Shown here: piece after piece, positions 1 through 11,036 of the stretch | How positions within the stretch are numbered: the first letter of the stretch is position 1 | Layout of the letters: the number at the start of each line of letters is the position of its first letter | NCBI RefSeq assembly: GCF_907165205.1 | Contig: NC_058189.1 | Span: 21,574,001-21,638,000 of the forward strand | Direction of reading: 5' to 3' | Source: Coccinella septempunctata | Lineage: Eukaryota; Arthropoda; Insecta; Coleoptera; Coccinellidae | Length of the DNA: 64,000 nucleotides | Notes under the pieces: generated by a model | The model's database searches: none | Seen by the model: the letters and a program-made list of their open reading frames with translations, nothing else | What the model was told of the DNA's origin: nothing | Position numbers and translations under genes: made by a program

Positions 1-45
1 GTGATGATAACACCGATGGAACCGAATTTCCAAATTGAAGACTAA

Positions 46-860
46 AGGTCAGTTCATATTATCCGTCCGTCTCGGTTCAGTTCAGCTCAGCCAAAATATC
101 TTTCAATGTGTTTTATATGGACTAATTCATACTATCCGTCTCCGACCCTTCAGCACCTATCGGCACGCTTACGGCCGTCCGACGGTATTCTTCCAGAGAA
201 TATTGTGCGGATGGACTGAAGGGCGTGGTTGGACTGAAAGAGACTGAACGTATAATATGAATAAGCAACCGCTCAGTTCAGCTCAGTCAATCGCCGGTTT
301 TCCTTTGTTGTGAAAGCTTTTTTGAACTTAGTTTTGTTTTTTGTAAATTGCGAAATTTTTCACCCTATATATCTAATCGAAATGATTTCCTCTTCATTCT
401 AAAATAGCCATGATATGTGGACCAATTTCTTTTATAATGTCCAATATTCACCTTCAACTTCTCTCTTTTAATATTGGTTAGACACCCAATCTTTTAACCG
501 ACTTTTTGTTCCTCTTCATCTTCGTCTAACAATAAAGCAAAAGCACATAATTCCTTCAGGCAAAATTGCAGCAAATTTATTTTTAGCAAAAGTTAAAGGG
601 TTTTCGTAAGAGAATAACGAAAATAATAATACTAATAATTCAACAAAAATTTTTGGGGTCCTTCTTGTACTGTTTTGACCAAAATGAAAGGCTTCATTTG
701 TCACGTGCTGGTCGATGCGAATGCAACCGAAGATTCACGACACACGAAGCGGAAGGTGACTGAGACGATCGTGACTGATAATATGAACGCAACCTCCGTC
801 AACGACTAATGATCCTTCCGCCGGCCTGAACTGAGCGGAACGTATAATATGAATCGACCT
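46..860. mobile_element. Harbinger-type non-autonomous element (MITE), TAA target duplication
   Basis: The ends are imperfect inverted repeats: the left starts AGGTCAGTTCATATTAT and the reverse complement of the right starts AGGTCGATTCATATTAT, followed on both sides by C/T-rich CGTTCCG-like and CAGTTCAG motifs. A TAA trinucleotide lies directly outside both ends (43-45 and 861-863), as expected for PIF/Harbinger insertion at TWA. Another copy of the end motif (ACGTATAATATGAAT) lies inside at about 247-262, so the left part is itself folded. There is no transposase frame. Superfamily is inferred from the 3-bp duplication alone. Confidence 0.7.
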
Positions 861-867
861 TAAGAAG

Positions 868-1305
868 TCATACAGGTACCGTACAGGGAAATCATTGAAT
901 CCTTACTGTATATTGCTACCATCAGCAGGCCTGATGTACATATAGCATATTCAGTTATATTTCTAAGTAGATTCTTATACAAACTAACACAACAATTGTT
1001 GATCGCTGCAAAAAGGATGGTTAGGTACCTGAGAGGTACTATTGATTTGAGTCTGACCTATGGAAAATGTGACGGAAATTTCGAGATAACAGCCTACACA
1101 GATGCTGACTTGGAAAGCGATCAACTGGACAGGAAAAATGTGAGTGGCTGTGCAATATTCTACAATACAAATTTAGTGACGTGAATTTCAAAAAACAAAA
1201 TGTAGTCACTCAGTCAAGTTGTGAATCGGAATATTCAGCCAGTGCCGTGGCTGCCGAGTTTTTATATTTGAAAGGACCTAGGGCAGATTTTGAACTGAAA
1301 GATCT
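868..1305 (+). pseudogene. Ty1/copia RT-RNase H relic
   Basis: Conceptual translation from about 873 reads REIIESLLYIA..SRPDVHIAYSV..LSRFL, then AAKRMVRYLRGT, YTDADLESDQLDRKNVSG and, after a frameshift, SSCESEYSASAVAAEFLYLKG. These are the consecutive motifs of the end of copia reverse transcriptase and of RNase H, including the YTDAD acidic residue and the SSCEAEY-like block. A TGA at 1182-1184 falls where the family has a tryptophan, and the frame shifts just after it. The 5' side stops next to the Harbinger MITE, so only about 140 codons remain and no LTR is visible. It is a dead fragment. Confidence 0.85.
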
Positions 1306-2005
1306 GCTGTCAGTAACTCTCCTGGTGCCATAGCACTAACTCTTCTTCCAAATGGTAGACGATGATCTTTTCCCATGATACATGCCTGACAAATTTTATT
1401 ATTAATTGGTACCCACATCAATTCCTAATAAATTTTTCAATTTTGAATGCTGATTAATATGCTGCAAATTTGAATATTTCTTATTTGCAGATACTTTTCT
1501 AGGTTATATCAATATATTCTAGTTATGTGAATGAAAGTACAGAAATTTTTAAAGATCTTTTGTGTCCATCATTGTCGCCTCTCTTATAACTCTCTTATTA
1601 TCGATGATATTCTCTTTTCCCAATTTTTTTGCATTGAACTCATTTTTGCTGGATATAGGCACTAATTTTACCAGTTTCAATGATATCATATTAATAATCA
1701 TACATCATCTCCTGTATAGAGAAAGAAATTATTTCTTGATCTTCTCAATTCATACTTTTCTGTAAAATGGTGTTCACACTAGTGGCGTTGGATACATATT
1801 CCATATGCGAAAAACTCGTTGCTCAGAAAATTTTGCCTACTCCTGGAGAAAAACTGTTCTCTACGAAGCTTTTAATGGTGTCCTCTCAGGTGGTTATTAT
1901 TCAAATTGAAGAGGCCCGACATGTACACTCCAAAAAAACCTTTTGAAGCTCTAAATGTAGTAAGCATATCGTAAATCGTGCGCTTTCGTTTAAATTGAAA
2001 TAATT
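1306..2005. other. AT-rich stretch without a recognisable gene
   Basis: Both strands were read; only short random frames are present and no terminal repeats were recognised. It may hold more of the decayed copia copy. Confidence 0.5.
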
Positions 2006-2139
2006 GCTGTTAGGGTAGCGGCTAGAGGGGTAGTGATATCGAATTAATTTTTTGACCTGTCCGAGCGTTTTTTCCATCTCAAAGATCCAAATTCGGCGTG
2101 TGAAAGTTATTGATGGAATACTGAGTCACTCTGTATAAT
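2006..2139 (+). repeat. Direct repeat, copy 1
   Basis: This stretch (GCTGTTAGGGTAGCGGCTAG onward) recurs about 230 bp downstream in the same orientation. Both copies share the blocks GGGGTAGTGATATC, TTTGACCTGTC and AAATTCGG. Copy 1 lacks about 29 bp present in copy 2. It is non-coding. Confidence 0.7.
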
Positions 2140-2233
2140 AATAAAGCGATGAAAAAAAATACACTCATTCAGGAAATTGAATTGCCTTTCCAACAAGGTG
2201 CTGCTCGACTCCTTTTCCCTATTCAAAAATAAG

Positions 2234-2399
2234 AGCTGTTAGGGGTTGCGGCTTTAGGGGTAGTGATATCAAACTCATTTGAATACCCTTATTTGTCCCC
2301 CTTTCAACAAAATTTGACCTGTCTGAGTGTTTTTTCGTTATTCCATCCCAAAGCTCAAAATTCGGGGTGGAAAGTTGTGGATGGCCCAGCCTGTATATC
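2234..2399 (+). repeat. Direct repeat, copy 2, abutting a LINE relic
   Basis: Second copy of the 2006-2139 repeat. It joins the LINE relic at about 2399, where LINE coding homology stops abruptly in mid-RT. Either this dispersed repeat inserted into the LINE or a deletion joined them. Confidence 0.65.
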
Positions 2400-3240
2400 A
2401 TTGTCAGTGGTGATGTGAGGGAAGAGGCACAACGTTTGAGCAATGTTATGTTGATGCCATCAAGCCCAGGGGACTTTCCAGCTACAAGATTCTCAAGGTG
2501 CTCGTGCACGATTTCCTCATTTATGTTGATGCTGCTTATAATATCAGCTTTTGTTGGGGGGCTTATTTTTGGTATGGAAGTATCTGGTTCGATGGAGAAT
2601 GATTCAGAAAAGGCGTTTGCAAAGGTTTCTGCAATCCTTGAATGGTCGGCTAGTAAGGTGTTATCATTGGTCTGCAATGATGGAACAGAAACAGTTGAGT
2701 TGAGTGTGTTACGTACATATTTGAAGAAATTTTTCTTATTCTTTGACTGCAGCAGTTTATGTTCAAATAATCTCTTAATATCTCGGATGGATTCAGAGAG
2801 CTGCTACGTCGAAAAGGTTATCACAATTTTCCTTTCCACAGAATCATTTCAAATTCCTGTGTGTGATCCAAGGCTTAATCGGATTCTGTCTCAAGATTTT
2901 CTAACTTGTACATTCTTCAATCACCCCCTCGTATTTTCGCAGCGAAAAGATTCCATACATTGTCCACATCGGCGCTGGCGAATATTGTGTGCCACTTGTA
3001 CCCCTCCAGAAGTAGGTTGGCCTTATCATAATCTATGAATCTAACCCTCTTCGTCAGATTCTGTGTTTGGTTGGTCGATCATAGCTGAATTTTTGTTGAC
3101 AGAACTATGTGATCAGATTTTACAATACGTGGAAGAAAATTCAGACCAGGAAAAAGATCCCTAACATCAATCAATAAGAATGAGATCCGGTGTATCTAGT
3201 TGGAGATACTATAACTATTAGATAATAGGCTCATGTATAA

Positions 3241-3601
3241 GTCAATAATGGGAAATCTCAGCCAGAGGACTGGTGAAACATCAACAGGAAACAAAAAGCC
3301 CTTGTTGAAATTGCCAACGTTTCGAATCTTTTTATTGTTTTGACTTCTTGGGCGGCTGTCATCTGGCTTAGTGAGGTTTTTATTCCTTATATTGTTGTAT
3401 TGTGTTTTTTTTTCAAAAAACTTTATATGCTGATGTTTTGCTGAACCTGTTTTGTCGTTTTGGTCTGTTCCTCTAATGAGGTATCACTTCAGCCCTGATG
3501 AAGAATCAATAAGGATTCGAAACGTTGGCAATTTCAACAAGGGTCTTTTGTTTCCTGTTGATGTTTCACCAGTCCTCAAGCTGAGATTACCCATTATTGA
3601 C
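3241..3601. repeat. 88-bp inverted repeat pair (hairpin insertion in LINE)
   Basis: The left arm 3241-3328 and the right arm 3513-3601 are reverse complements with only a few mismatches, separated by about 184 bp. The inner end of each arm contains the block GATTCGAAACGTTGGCAATT. The pair interrupts the LINE endonuclease frame, which continues on both sides, so it is an insertion. The CGAAACGTTGG block resembles ends of Penelope-like elements. Confidence 0.8.
3492..3522 (+). ncRNA. Hammerhead-like core in hairpin insertion
   Basis: The sequence contains CTGATGA, a short stem (GAATC, loop, GATTC) and GAAAC in the order and spacing of the conserved hammerhead core. No clear stem III and cleavage site follow, so catalytic competence is not supported; it may be a decayed ribozyme from a Penelope-like element. 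Confidence 0.4.
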
Positions 3602-4109
3602 CAATTATAAGGACGAGATTTGATAAACTCATGTATGTAAGTTGATTTATGTTGCATCTGTTTAGCATCACGACGAAGGGAAAAATGGGGAGCCCGGAGA
3701 TGGCATCTTTTGTAAGGGCCACTCCCGAATATCGCCAAAGTTAAAATCACCCGTGATAAGCACATTTCTCCTATTATGACATATATCTTCCAAGTGATCG
3801 AACATCACTTGATCAGACAGTGATGGACGAGGACGATAAATGCATCCAACACTAAGTGAGATGTCTCTCGATTTGATATATATATATAAAAGTATTGTCT
3901 ATACGAGGCGTATTCAGGGAGTACTCAGACACCTTATAAGAAGAGACTCCAAAAGCTATATACCTACATCAGCGCAACAGACACCATCACCATCAAAGCA
4001 AAACAAAAACAAGAACAAAATTCAGGTTGAATTCTGTTTGAATTTGAACCGAATCCAACCTGGATTATCTCAAAACTAAGTCAAATATGAAAACTCCGTT
4101 CTTAGAGGG

Positions 4110-4290
4110 ACCTCGTGATGACGAAAAAAGCTATGTTGCTCTGGTAAGACCAAATGAGACCGAAACCATGGTCAGCATCTGCTTTTCTTCGATGGGGCGT
4201 ACTCCATTGGGGCCTTGACGATGGCAAATTGGCTAGTTCAATTCAGATCGTAACACTTGTTGATATTCATATCAGCGAATTTATCTCTAT
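4110..4290 (+). repeat. Degenerate copy of the hammerhead-bearing repeat
   Basis: It shares the blocks GTTGCTCTG, GACCGAAACCATGGTCAGCA and CAGATCGTAACA(C/T)T(C/T)GTTGA with the better preserved copies near 37 kb and 43-44 kb. The CUGANGA core is altered here, so the ribozyme is probably inactive. Confidence 0.6.
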
Positions 4291-4682
4291 TATTGTATTC
4301 ATTGCCTCACCGTTTAGGCGTGATCATTCCTTATTACTTTTGAATAACCTTCTTGAATCATATCGATACGACAAACCATTTTCGAGTAAATCGTTGAGAC
4401 ATTAATGAGAAAAACGTTCTCTTTTGACTCTAAGCAAAAATTGTCAAAAAGTGAAATCAAGATTTGCCCATAACTTTCGTTCTTCAAATTAGAACCCTAA
4501 TTTTTTATGATTGCGTTGGAGTCGAGTCGAGTCGAAGAATAATAATAGCGTTCTAATATGTGTAGTACTAGCAATAATTTTTATTGAGACGATGTTTCAA
4601 AATGCTAACGAACTAGGTCTTCCTGCCAATTGACCATATACAGCAGTGGCGTGTCTAGACTTTTGGAATAAGGAAAGGTACT

Positions 4683-4684
<2 letters not shown>

Positions 4685-4713
<29 letters not shown>
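4685..4713. repeat. (TA)n microsatellite
   Basis: An uninterrupted TA run directly precedes the foldback element, which ends in another TA run at 6387-6402. A TA-rich target is consistent with TA-specific insertion. Confidence 0.95.
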
Positions 4714-4715
<2 letters not shown>

Positions 4716-4718
<3 letters not shown>

Positions 4719-6386
4719 GGTGTGGCGTAATGAATGGATAATATTGAGCCTGGGGGTAGAGGACTCTATGGCGGTTCAGAAAAATATATTTTACGTTCAG
4801 TAAAAGTGCCTTGGTTTTCGAGATATTGGAGATTTTCGAAAATTCAAGAAAATTACACCCTACGCCACTCGTTTTGCAGGCAAGACTCCAAATGAAGGAA
4901 TTTTTTCAAACTGTTTTTTGGATAGTATTCCTGGATAGATGATCTATCGAATGTAATTCATTATTTTTGAGGGGCATGAATAGTTCTTTATGAAAAAAAG
5001 AATTAACTCAAATTTTCCGTTTTGCTAATTTTTTTTCATAAGTTAAACCTAGCGCGGTGTAAAAAATAATATGGTTACCTGAGAGCCAATGCAAGAAAAA
5101 ACATGCCAGTTTCATTGAGATTCCGAAATGGTATAACTCTCTGTATTCTCAGCATTTAATACAAAATAAATTCCTATTGCAATCAGTTGAGGCCTAGTTT
5201 AATGTAAACAGTGTTTCTAAAATTTTTATTAGCTAAAATGAGAAATGCAAGCAGAATGAAGTAATCGTCTACTGAAGATCATGGTGGCCTCTTAGAGAAT
5301 CTTTTGTGATATTTAATTCAATGAAATCAACATTTTAAAATTGTTGATATCTATGCAATAAAGCTATGATTCATTAGAAAGTGTAGACTATAGAGCATGT
5401 ATCAGAACTCATGGTGGCCAATTTATGCATCATTTGTGATTTGTGAAACTTTATTCAATGAAACGATATTTTACAATTGTTATTTTTTCTCGTTTTCTTT
5501 TATTATTGAACCCCAACGTTGTGAAATCAATATTATCAAGTTAATTTCAAGTTATGCATTAAATTTCAGCATTTGTCTAACAAGGGTCTTGACTCAATGT
5601 AATAAAAATTACCTAATTTTCTGCTTTTTTTCTTAATTACAAAAGTGCTAAAATTCACTTCGTTACTTGAAATTCGCTCAACAACTATTAACTCTATAAC
5701 TATAGGGCTTAATAATGAAAGGATACGAGGGAAAAACCCAAATTTAAAATATTGTTTAATTGAATCGAGTTTTACAAAATGTGTTCAAAGTGTGCATCAG
5801 GAGCTGTACTAGATCCTCTACAACCTTTCATGAATAATTGCTTTATTCTGCTTGCAAGTCTCATTTCAGTTGCTAAAAATTGAAGAAAAATGCTAACTTC
5901 AAACTCTGCCTTGACTCATTGTAATAAAAATTTATTTTGTATTTAATACTGAAAATAGAGTGAGTTATACCATTTCAGAATCTCAGTGAAACAGGCATGT
6001 TTTCTCTTGCTTTGGCACTCAGGTACCCATATTATTTTTCACACCACGCTGGGTTGAACTTAGGAAAAAAAAATAAGCAAAACGGAAAATTTGAGTTGAT
6101 TCTTTTATTTATGAAAAACTATTCATGCGCCTCAAAAATAATAATTTACATTCGATAGCGCATCTATCCAGGAATACTATCCAAAAAACAGTTTGAAAAA
6201 ATTCCTTCATTTGGAGTCTTGCCTGCAAGAAGAGGGGCGAAGGGTGTGATTTTCTTGAATTTTCGAAAATCTCGAATATCTCGAAAACCAAGGCACTTTT
6301 ACTAAACGTAAAATATATTTTTCTGAACCGCCATAGAGTCCTCTACCTGCAGGCTCCATATTATCCATTCATTACGCCACACCCTG
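4716..6386. mobile_element. Foldback-like element with about 550-bp terminal inverted repeats, TA target duplication
   Basis: Both ends read CAGGGTGTGGCGTAATGAAT inward and are flanked by TA. The inverted match runs on with few gaps from 4716 to about 5280 and from 6386 back to about 5835, including blocks such as CTCCAAATGAAGGAATT and CAAATTTTCCGTTTTGCT. The middle 550 bp contains an internal direct repeat (CATGGTGGCC twice, about 5278 and 5409) and no transposase. TA duplication and CAGGG ends suggest a non-autonomous Tc1/mariner-like or related element, but the superfamily is inferred. Confidence 0.85.
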
Positions 6387-6402
6387 TATATATATATATA
6401 TA

Positions 6403-7224
6403 TTTTTTTTTTTTGAATACACATTTATATGATATATGGCGTGCATTCAACAAAATTTTTCGTCAAGTGAGTCCATATTAAATTAACGAATAAACTACAC
6501 ATCTTTTAGTACCTATATACATATTTTAGAACAAAAACGGAAAATACATAGTATATAGATGATATAATTATATCAAATTTTGTATTCCAACTCCAGTGGT
6601 TGATTCAAATGTTAATTACAACAAATAGGTACTTCAATCAACGCCATAGTATTCTATTCTCTACTTTGCAAAGCAGAAAATTGATTTTGACCTGCAAAGT
6701 TTATGAACAGTCAATTCGGAACACTACCAGGGCCGGATTAAGACCACTTGTCGCCCGGGGCAGAAGATATTTTTTCGCCCCCCTCCCCCATATTACAATA
6801 ATGATCATTTAATAAGAAAGGAATCTCTAGAAATATTTTCATAATTAAGTTTTTTCATCGAAAAGTAAAAGCCAGCAAAAATTATGAAGAACATATATGA
6901 TACAGGTAAAAAAAGTTGAATTAAAAACAACTTAGGTATTTTCAATTCACCTTTTTTATATGAACTAGGTATCGCTGAGTCGAAAATTAAGAGTAAACCA
7001 ATGTTAAGAATGCATTAGACAGTTCAGTATTCGCAAAAAAATCCTGCAAAATTTAAATTTTCTTCATACAGTCGTTTTTTTTGTGTTTCGCGAGACTGAA
7101 TTTTTGAAAACAATCGCGATTTTATTTCTTATTCGCTATAATATCGGAAAAATTAGATTTTTTCTCTACTTTTCAGCATTTGATGTAACGGAATGATAAT
7201 ACATATTACTATTGTATTAAATAA
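6403..7224. other. AT-rich stretch without a recognisable gene
   Basis: Contains a C-rich patch near 6726-6790 (CAGGGCCGG... followed by CCCCCCTCCCCC) that looks like a transposon end, but no partner could be placed. No coding homology was seen. Confidence 0.45.
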
Positions 7225-8211
7225 TTGATCGTTCGGAATTTTGTAAACCTGATTTATTTAGTCAAATATAATAAAAACGTTTCGGGTTCGGGCCCTTTTT
7301 CAATCTAAAAACAAATATCAAAAACACAGTTACATATACAATTATTCGAGATAGAGATCTGTCACCTTTATTTTAACAATTTCCAAGTCTTCTGCTTGTG
7401 GTGCATGTGTCCTCATTCTTCATTTTGTAACATAATGTGGTGCTAAGTCAATGAATTGTCAAGTTGGTGTCGTTGTCACTCTTCTTCTTCTTTCGTTGTC
7501 GTTTTCCGCTGTCTTCTTTATAATCGTTGAGTATATTTTGTTCAGACCATTTATATCTGTTCTGTCGTTGATAGAGTTGGGGTTTCGTTTTATATAAATC
7601 ATTTCCAAAAATTCCCTGGTTCTTTTATTTGTTTCCCTATCTAATATCCTTGTATTCTCAAAATTGAAAGTGTGGTTGTTTTCTATTGTATGTTTGTAAA
7701 GGGCTGTTTGAGTTTTGGAATATTTGTGTCCTTTTATCCTGTTGTTCAGATTTTGTTCCGTTTGTCCTATGTACACTCCATTACATTGGTTGCATGGTAT
7801 CTCGTAGATGATATGTGATTTTTGACCTTTCGGGACTATTGCCTTCAATCTCGAAAATAATTGATTAACCTGTATAAACGGTTTGTGTGCAATCCTTATA
7901 TTGGGGTATGGCTTCATTATGTTTTCTATTTTCTCAGACAGTGTTGGGATGTATGGTAGGGGTATGTAAACTATTGGCTCGGTTTTTGGATTTTGGTAAC
8001 TTAGTGAGTTGTAAAATTTGTGAGTGCGTTGTTTTATTGTTTTCTTTATCATTTCTTGGGGGTAATTGTTTGTGGCAAGTAGGGAGGAGATCTGATTTAG
8101 TATCTCCGGTCTATAACGTGGTGAAGTTAATTTGATTGCTCGATCTATATAATTGGTTACTATTGCTTTTTTCTGTTTGATGTTATGTGCTGAGTTATAA
8201 TCAAGTATCCG
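7225..8211 (-). pseudogene. Penelope-like retroelement 3' fragment with GIY-YIG endonuclease
   Basis: Minus-strand frame 8052-7459 (continuing open upstream to about 8211) ends in a GIY-YIG nuclease: cysteines in IPCNQCNG, then VYIGQTEQNLNNRIKGHK, then TRILDRETNKRTREFLEMIYI. The order (RT thumb region, CxxC linker, GIY-YIG) is that of the Penelope-like elements. The reverse transcriptase palm is missing, so this is a 5'-truncated copy. Downstream the minus strand has the CGAACCCGAAACG motif at about 7280 typical of Penelope termini. The upstream part of the same frame is present again in inverted orientation at 8278-8481. Confidence 0.9.
8008..8211. repeat. Perfect 204-bp inverted repeat, left arm
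   Basis: Base-by-base comparison with 8278-8481 shows perfect reverse complementarity over 204 bp, with a 66-bp spacer (8212-8277). The arm is Penelope-like coding sequence. Perfect identity indicates a very recent event or ongoing correction between arms. Confidence 0.95.
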
Positions 8212-8277
8212 TATTTTCTCTAATGAGAAAATAACAAAATAGAAACTAAAATGCTCCGAAAAACCATTAACTCAGAC

Positions 8278-8481
8278 CGGATACTTGATTATAACTCAGC
8301 ACATAACATCAAACAGAAAAAAGCAATAGTAACCAATTATATAGATCGAGCAATCAAATTAACTTCACCACGTTATAGACCGGAGATACTAAATCAGATC
8401 TCCTCCCTACTTGCCACAAACAATTACCCCCAAGAAATGATAAAGAAAACAATAAAACAACGCACTCACAAATTTTACAAC
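8278..8481 (+). pseudogene. Inverted partial copy of the Penelope-like ORF (right arm)
   Basis: Plus-strand translation (ILDYNSAHNIKQKKA, IDRAIKLTSPRYRPEIL, KKTIKQRTHKFYN) is the segment that precedes the GIY-YIG domain in the neighbouring minus-strand copy. Homology stops at 8481, where the frame runs into unrelated DNA. Head-to-head partial copies are common for Penelope-like elements. Confidence 0.9.
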
Positions 8482-8578
8482 AGTTGTTGTACAGTTGTGT
8501 TCCAAATTCGATGTCTAGTGAGGGAATCCCGGAAACTAGAAGAGCTAGGGCAAAACCGATGACACGTTTCATCAAACG

Positions 8579-9308
8579 TGTAAAAATGCGAAAGCAATGG
8601 ATAAAACCTATTAAGGAGTTGGATCCGATTGGAGCTAAGAGCAACGTATATTGCTGCGAAGAAACAAGGAACGGAAACTAGAATAGCTAGAGCAAAACCG
8701 ATGACATAATTCCGAGCTCTTTTTCAGAGAAACAAAGAATAGTGAAAACCACAGATTCATACGATCCTTCGTTTTTTAGTTATCAGCAAAAATTATGCGA
8801 TTTTGACGATTTCAAAAAGTTCTCATAAGTTTTTTGTCTTAAGAGAGTTACAGATCTGAAACTTGAACCTTCTTAGGCACTTCTACACGTAGAATCTGCA
8901 CAAAAGATTTTTTTCAATTCAAAAATAATAAATTCAATGAAAGTTCACCTAATTATTTGGAATGAAAAAATATTTTGAACTCGTCATAGTGGATTCTACG
9001 TAAAAAAGTGCCAGTAGAAGATTCAAGTTTCAGATCTGTATACTTCAATACAAAAAAGTTATGAAAACTTTTCGAAATCGTCAAAATCTCATTTTTTTGC
9101 TAATAACTAGAAAACGAAGAATCGTAGGGGGCAACGATTTTCAGCATTATTTGCTTCTCTGAAAAAGAGCTCGGAAATATGTCATCGGTTTTGATCTAGC
9201 TATTCTAGTTTCCGTTCCTTGTTTCTTCGCAGCAATATACGTTGCTCTCAGCTCCAATCGGATCCAACTTCTTCATAGATTTTCTCCATTTCTTTCGCAT
9301 TTTGACAT
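8579..9308. repeat. 730-bp imperfect palindrome (foldback-type element)
   Basis: Arms 8579-8930 and about 8965-9308 are reverse complements at roughly 85-90 percent by eye, including AGTTGGATCCGATTGGAGCT and ACAAGGAACGGAAACTAGAA. A second direct copy of the block GGAAACTAGAA.AGCTAG.GC lies outside the left arm at 8530. There is no coding potential. Related blocks (GAGCTCTTTTT, GTTATGA(A)) occur in the foldback element at 31645-37202. Confidence 0.8.
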
Positions 9309-9759
9309 CCAAAGGGATAAAAAAATACTATTCCGGTGCATTAATCGTTGTGTTTTTACATTTCGGCACAATACATGAGTTCCTCGTATTTGGATTAGAC
9401 ATTTCTAATAGTAAGTGCGTAATCTCCTTATGATTCGTATGAGAGCGTGCTACCATAATGCACGTACGATGCACTAGTGTTGCAATATAGGTACGTCACA
9501 CGAAGCGATCACGAGCGGAATCAGGGTGTCAATTCTCGGGATCACTCGTTCGTTGAACGTATACGTTCGTGACGTGATGAGCGTAGATTTTTGGAAATTG
9601 CAATTCTCGGGGAACGCATCTATGAACTATTCGTTTGATATCATCGTTCAAACATTAGTTCGACAACGAGTGATCTGTATCATACGCTTGATGACTGAAG
9701 CACATATATTTCGACTTTCGTGCATAAGTTATTCATTGATATTTTTGAATGATTCAAAA

Positions 9760-9993
9760 ATGAACTTAGAGGATCTTGCTTTAGAAAATATTCATAATAT
9801 TATGAGTGAAGCCGATAGGTTTGTGCAAGAAAGTCGCGAGAGACATTATTATGACCAATTCAGAAAAAATCCATTCGATCATTTATCAGATAATATATTT
9901 ATACGTTTATTCCGTTTGAACAAACAATTGGTTCGAGAGTTGTTAGAAGAGTTGAATCCTTTTCTTACTGCTCCTAGGAGACTTCATGATTAG
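9760..9993 (+). pseudogene. Harbinger transposase N-terminal fragment
   Basis: The ATG at 9760 opens 77 codons. The segment FIRLFRLNKQLVRELLEELNPFL resembles the region before the helix-turn-helix of Harbinger transposases (FRLSK..V..L...L.P.L). The frame ends at RRLHD and no DDE motifs follow before the Myb-like gene, so the catalytic domain was deleted. The ATG is chosen because earlier starts in this frame are non-ATG and fall in the terminal repeat. Confidence 0.65.
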
Positions 9994-10249
9994 TGTAAGG
10001 AAACGAAGGTGAGAGTTCTTTTTTCATGAGTGATATTATATAGGTTTTTTTATCGTGGGGGAGGGGGCGCCATGGCAAAAGTCAACCCTGAATTAGTAGA
10101 GGGGAGAAGAATTAGGAATATATAGTAATGAATTATTTTGCAAAATGTGAATTAACAAGAATAAGTACATAATTATTATTTTGATATTTTCATTTAAACG
10201 AAAACTAAGAGCAAGTAACATATATTAATACTGAAATATACAACAAAAC

Positions 10250-11036
10250 TCAAGAACACAGATAAGAAACCATCCTGGGGTTATTTATTGCACATTTTTT
10301 CCAAAAATTTCTCTTAGTTCTGATGCTATTTTTTTTTTTTGCTGCGACATCTCGTACCATAATCAGAAGTTTTTTTTTGAAATATTCTTCTTTAATACGA
10401 ATTTTTTGATGCAGTAGATCTATCGTTTGAGTATTTTGTTCTACAGCTTTATCCAAACGCTGCGTAGCAAAATTTCTCTTTTCTCCATTTTTTTTTCCAA
10501 CGTGAGCTTCATCATTCCCTATATTATCATTAAGGAGAATGTCTTTCTGCAGAGGTGCATTAAGAGAATTCGTGTCCTTTTGTTTTTGGTCACATTCCAT
10601 TTTTTTATCATTTTCCAACACAATTTCCTACGCCTGTGGTTCTACTACTTCCAATAAGCTTCTTATGACAGTTTCATCTGCCTCTGAAAGATCTACCGTT
10701 GCAGGTCCACCACCCGTTTTCGAAGAATGGGCATTAATCTGCGCCTTTTTAGTTTTCGTCCTTGACTGAATGTCGTGCCAACTCTAAAAGAATTGCATTG
10801 AGATTATATAAAAATAGTCAGCAAGGATGTATTTTATATACCTTCCTCCACTCTTTCCAGTCTTTTTTTGCACCTGGGGTTCCATTTAATATATTTGTAA
10901 GATCTTTCCACAAAGCTATGGAGTCTTGTCTAGAGAAAGTTGACGAGAATTTCTGCTTTATTTCAGGATGGGAGCTTATAAACTCTATTAATATTTCTTT
11001 TTGTTCGACGGACATTGGTTCGTTTCTTTTTTCCAT
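10250..11036 (-). pseudogene. Harbinger Myb/SANT-like accessory gene, two exons
   Basis: Exon 1 (11036-10842) encodes SVEQKEILIEFISSHPEIKQ...LWKDLTNILNGTPGAKKDWKEWRK, the tri-helical Myb/MADF-like DNA-binding fold that partners Harbinger transposases. A GT...AG intron (10841-10784) joins it in phase 0 to exon 2 (from 10783), giving SWHDIQSRTKTKKAQ and then TGGGPATVDLSEADETVI, a conserved linker of this family. An in-frame TAG at 10630-10628 interrupts exon 2; the frame continues to 10250 with a lysine-rich helical tail (KAVEQNTQTIDLLHQKIRIKEEYF). The product would bind the terminal repeats and help nuclear import of the transposase (family knowledge). The stop makes it a probable pseudogene. 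Confidence 0.8.

Larger units (their letters stand above)
2400..3890 (-). pseudogene. Non-LTR retrotransposon (LINE) relic: endonuclease and start of RT
   Basis: Read on the minus strand, 3890-3680 gives an apurinic-like endonuclease segment (CIYRPRPS...NVLITGDFN). The frame resumes at about 3215 with LDTPDLILID, VKSDHIVLS and RVRFIDYDKANLLLEGYKW. It ends in the EN-RT linker and RT start at 2760-2400 (SKNKKNFFKYVRN, LVAGKSPGLDGI, LLKRCASSLTSPL). The SPGLDGI block is the usual first RT motif. Several frameshifts and stops occur. A hairpin-forming insertion (3241-3601) splits the endonuclease, and RT is cut off by the direct repeat at 2399. Clade is uncertain, CR1- or Jockey-like. Confidence 0.8.

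Noticed and set aside
2367..3038. 223-residue plus-strand frame
   Set aside because: Shadow of the minus-strand LINE, whose RT and endonuclease motifs are recognisable.
6726..10101. hAT-like element with CAGGG ends and C-rich subterminal tracts
   Set aside because: The right candidate (about 10050-10101) lies inside the Harbinger element and matches the left end only in short low-complexity blocks; no 8-bp duplication.
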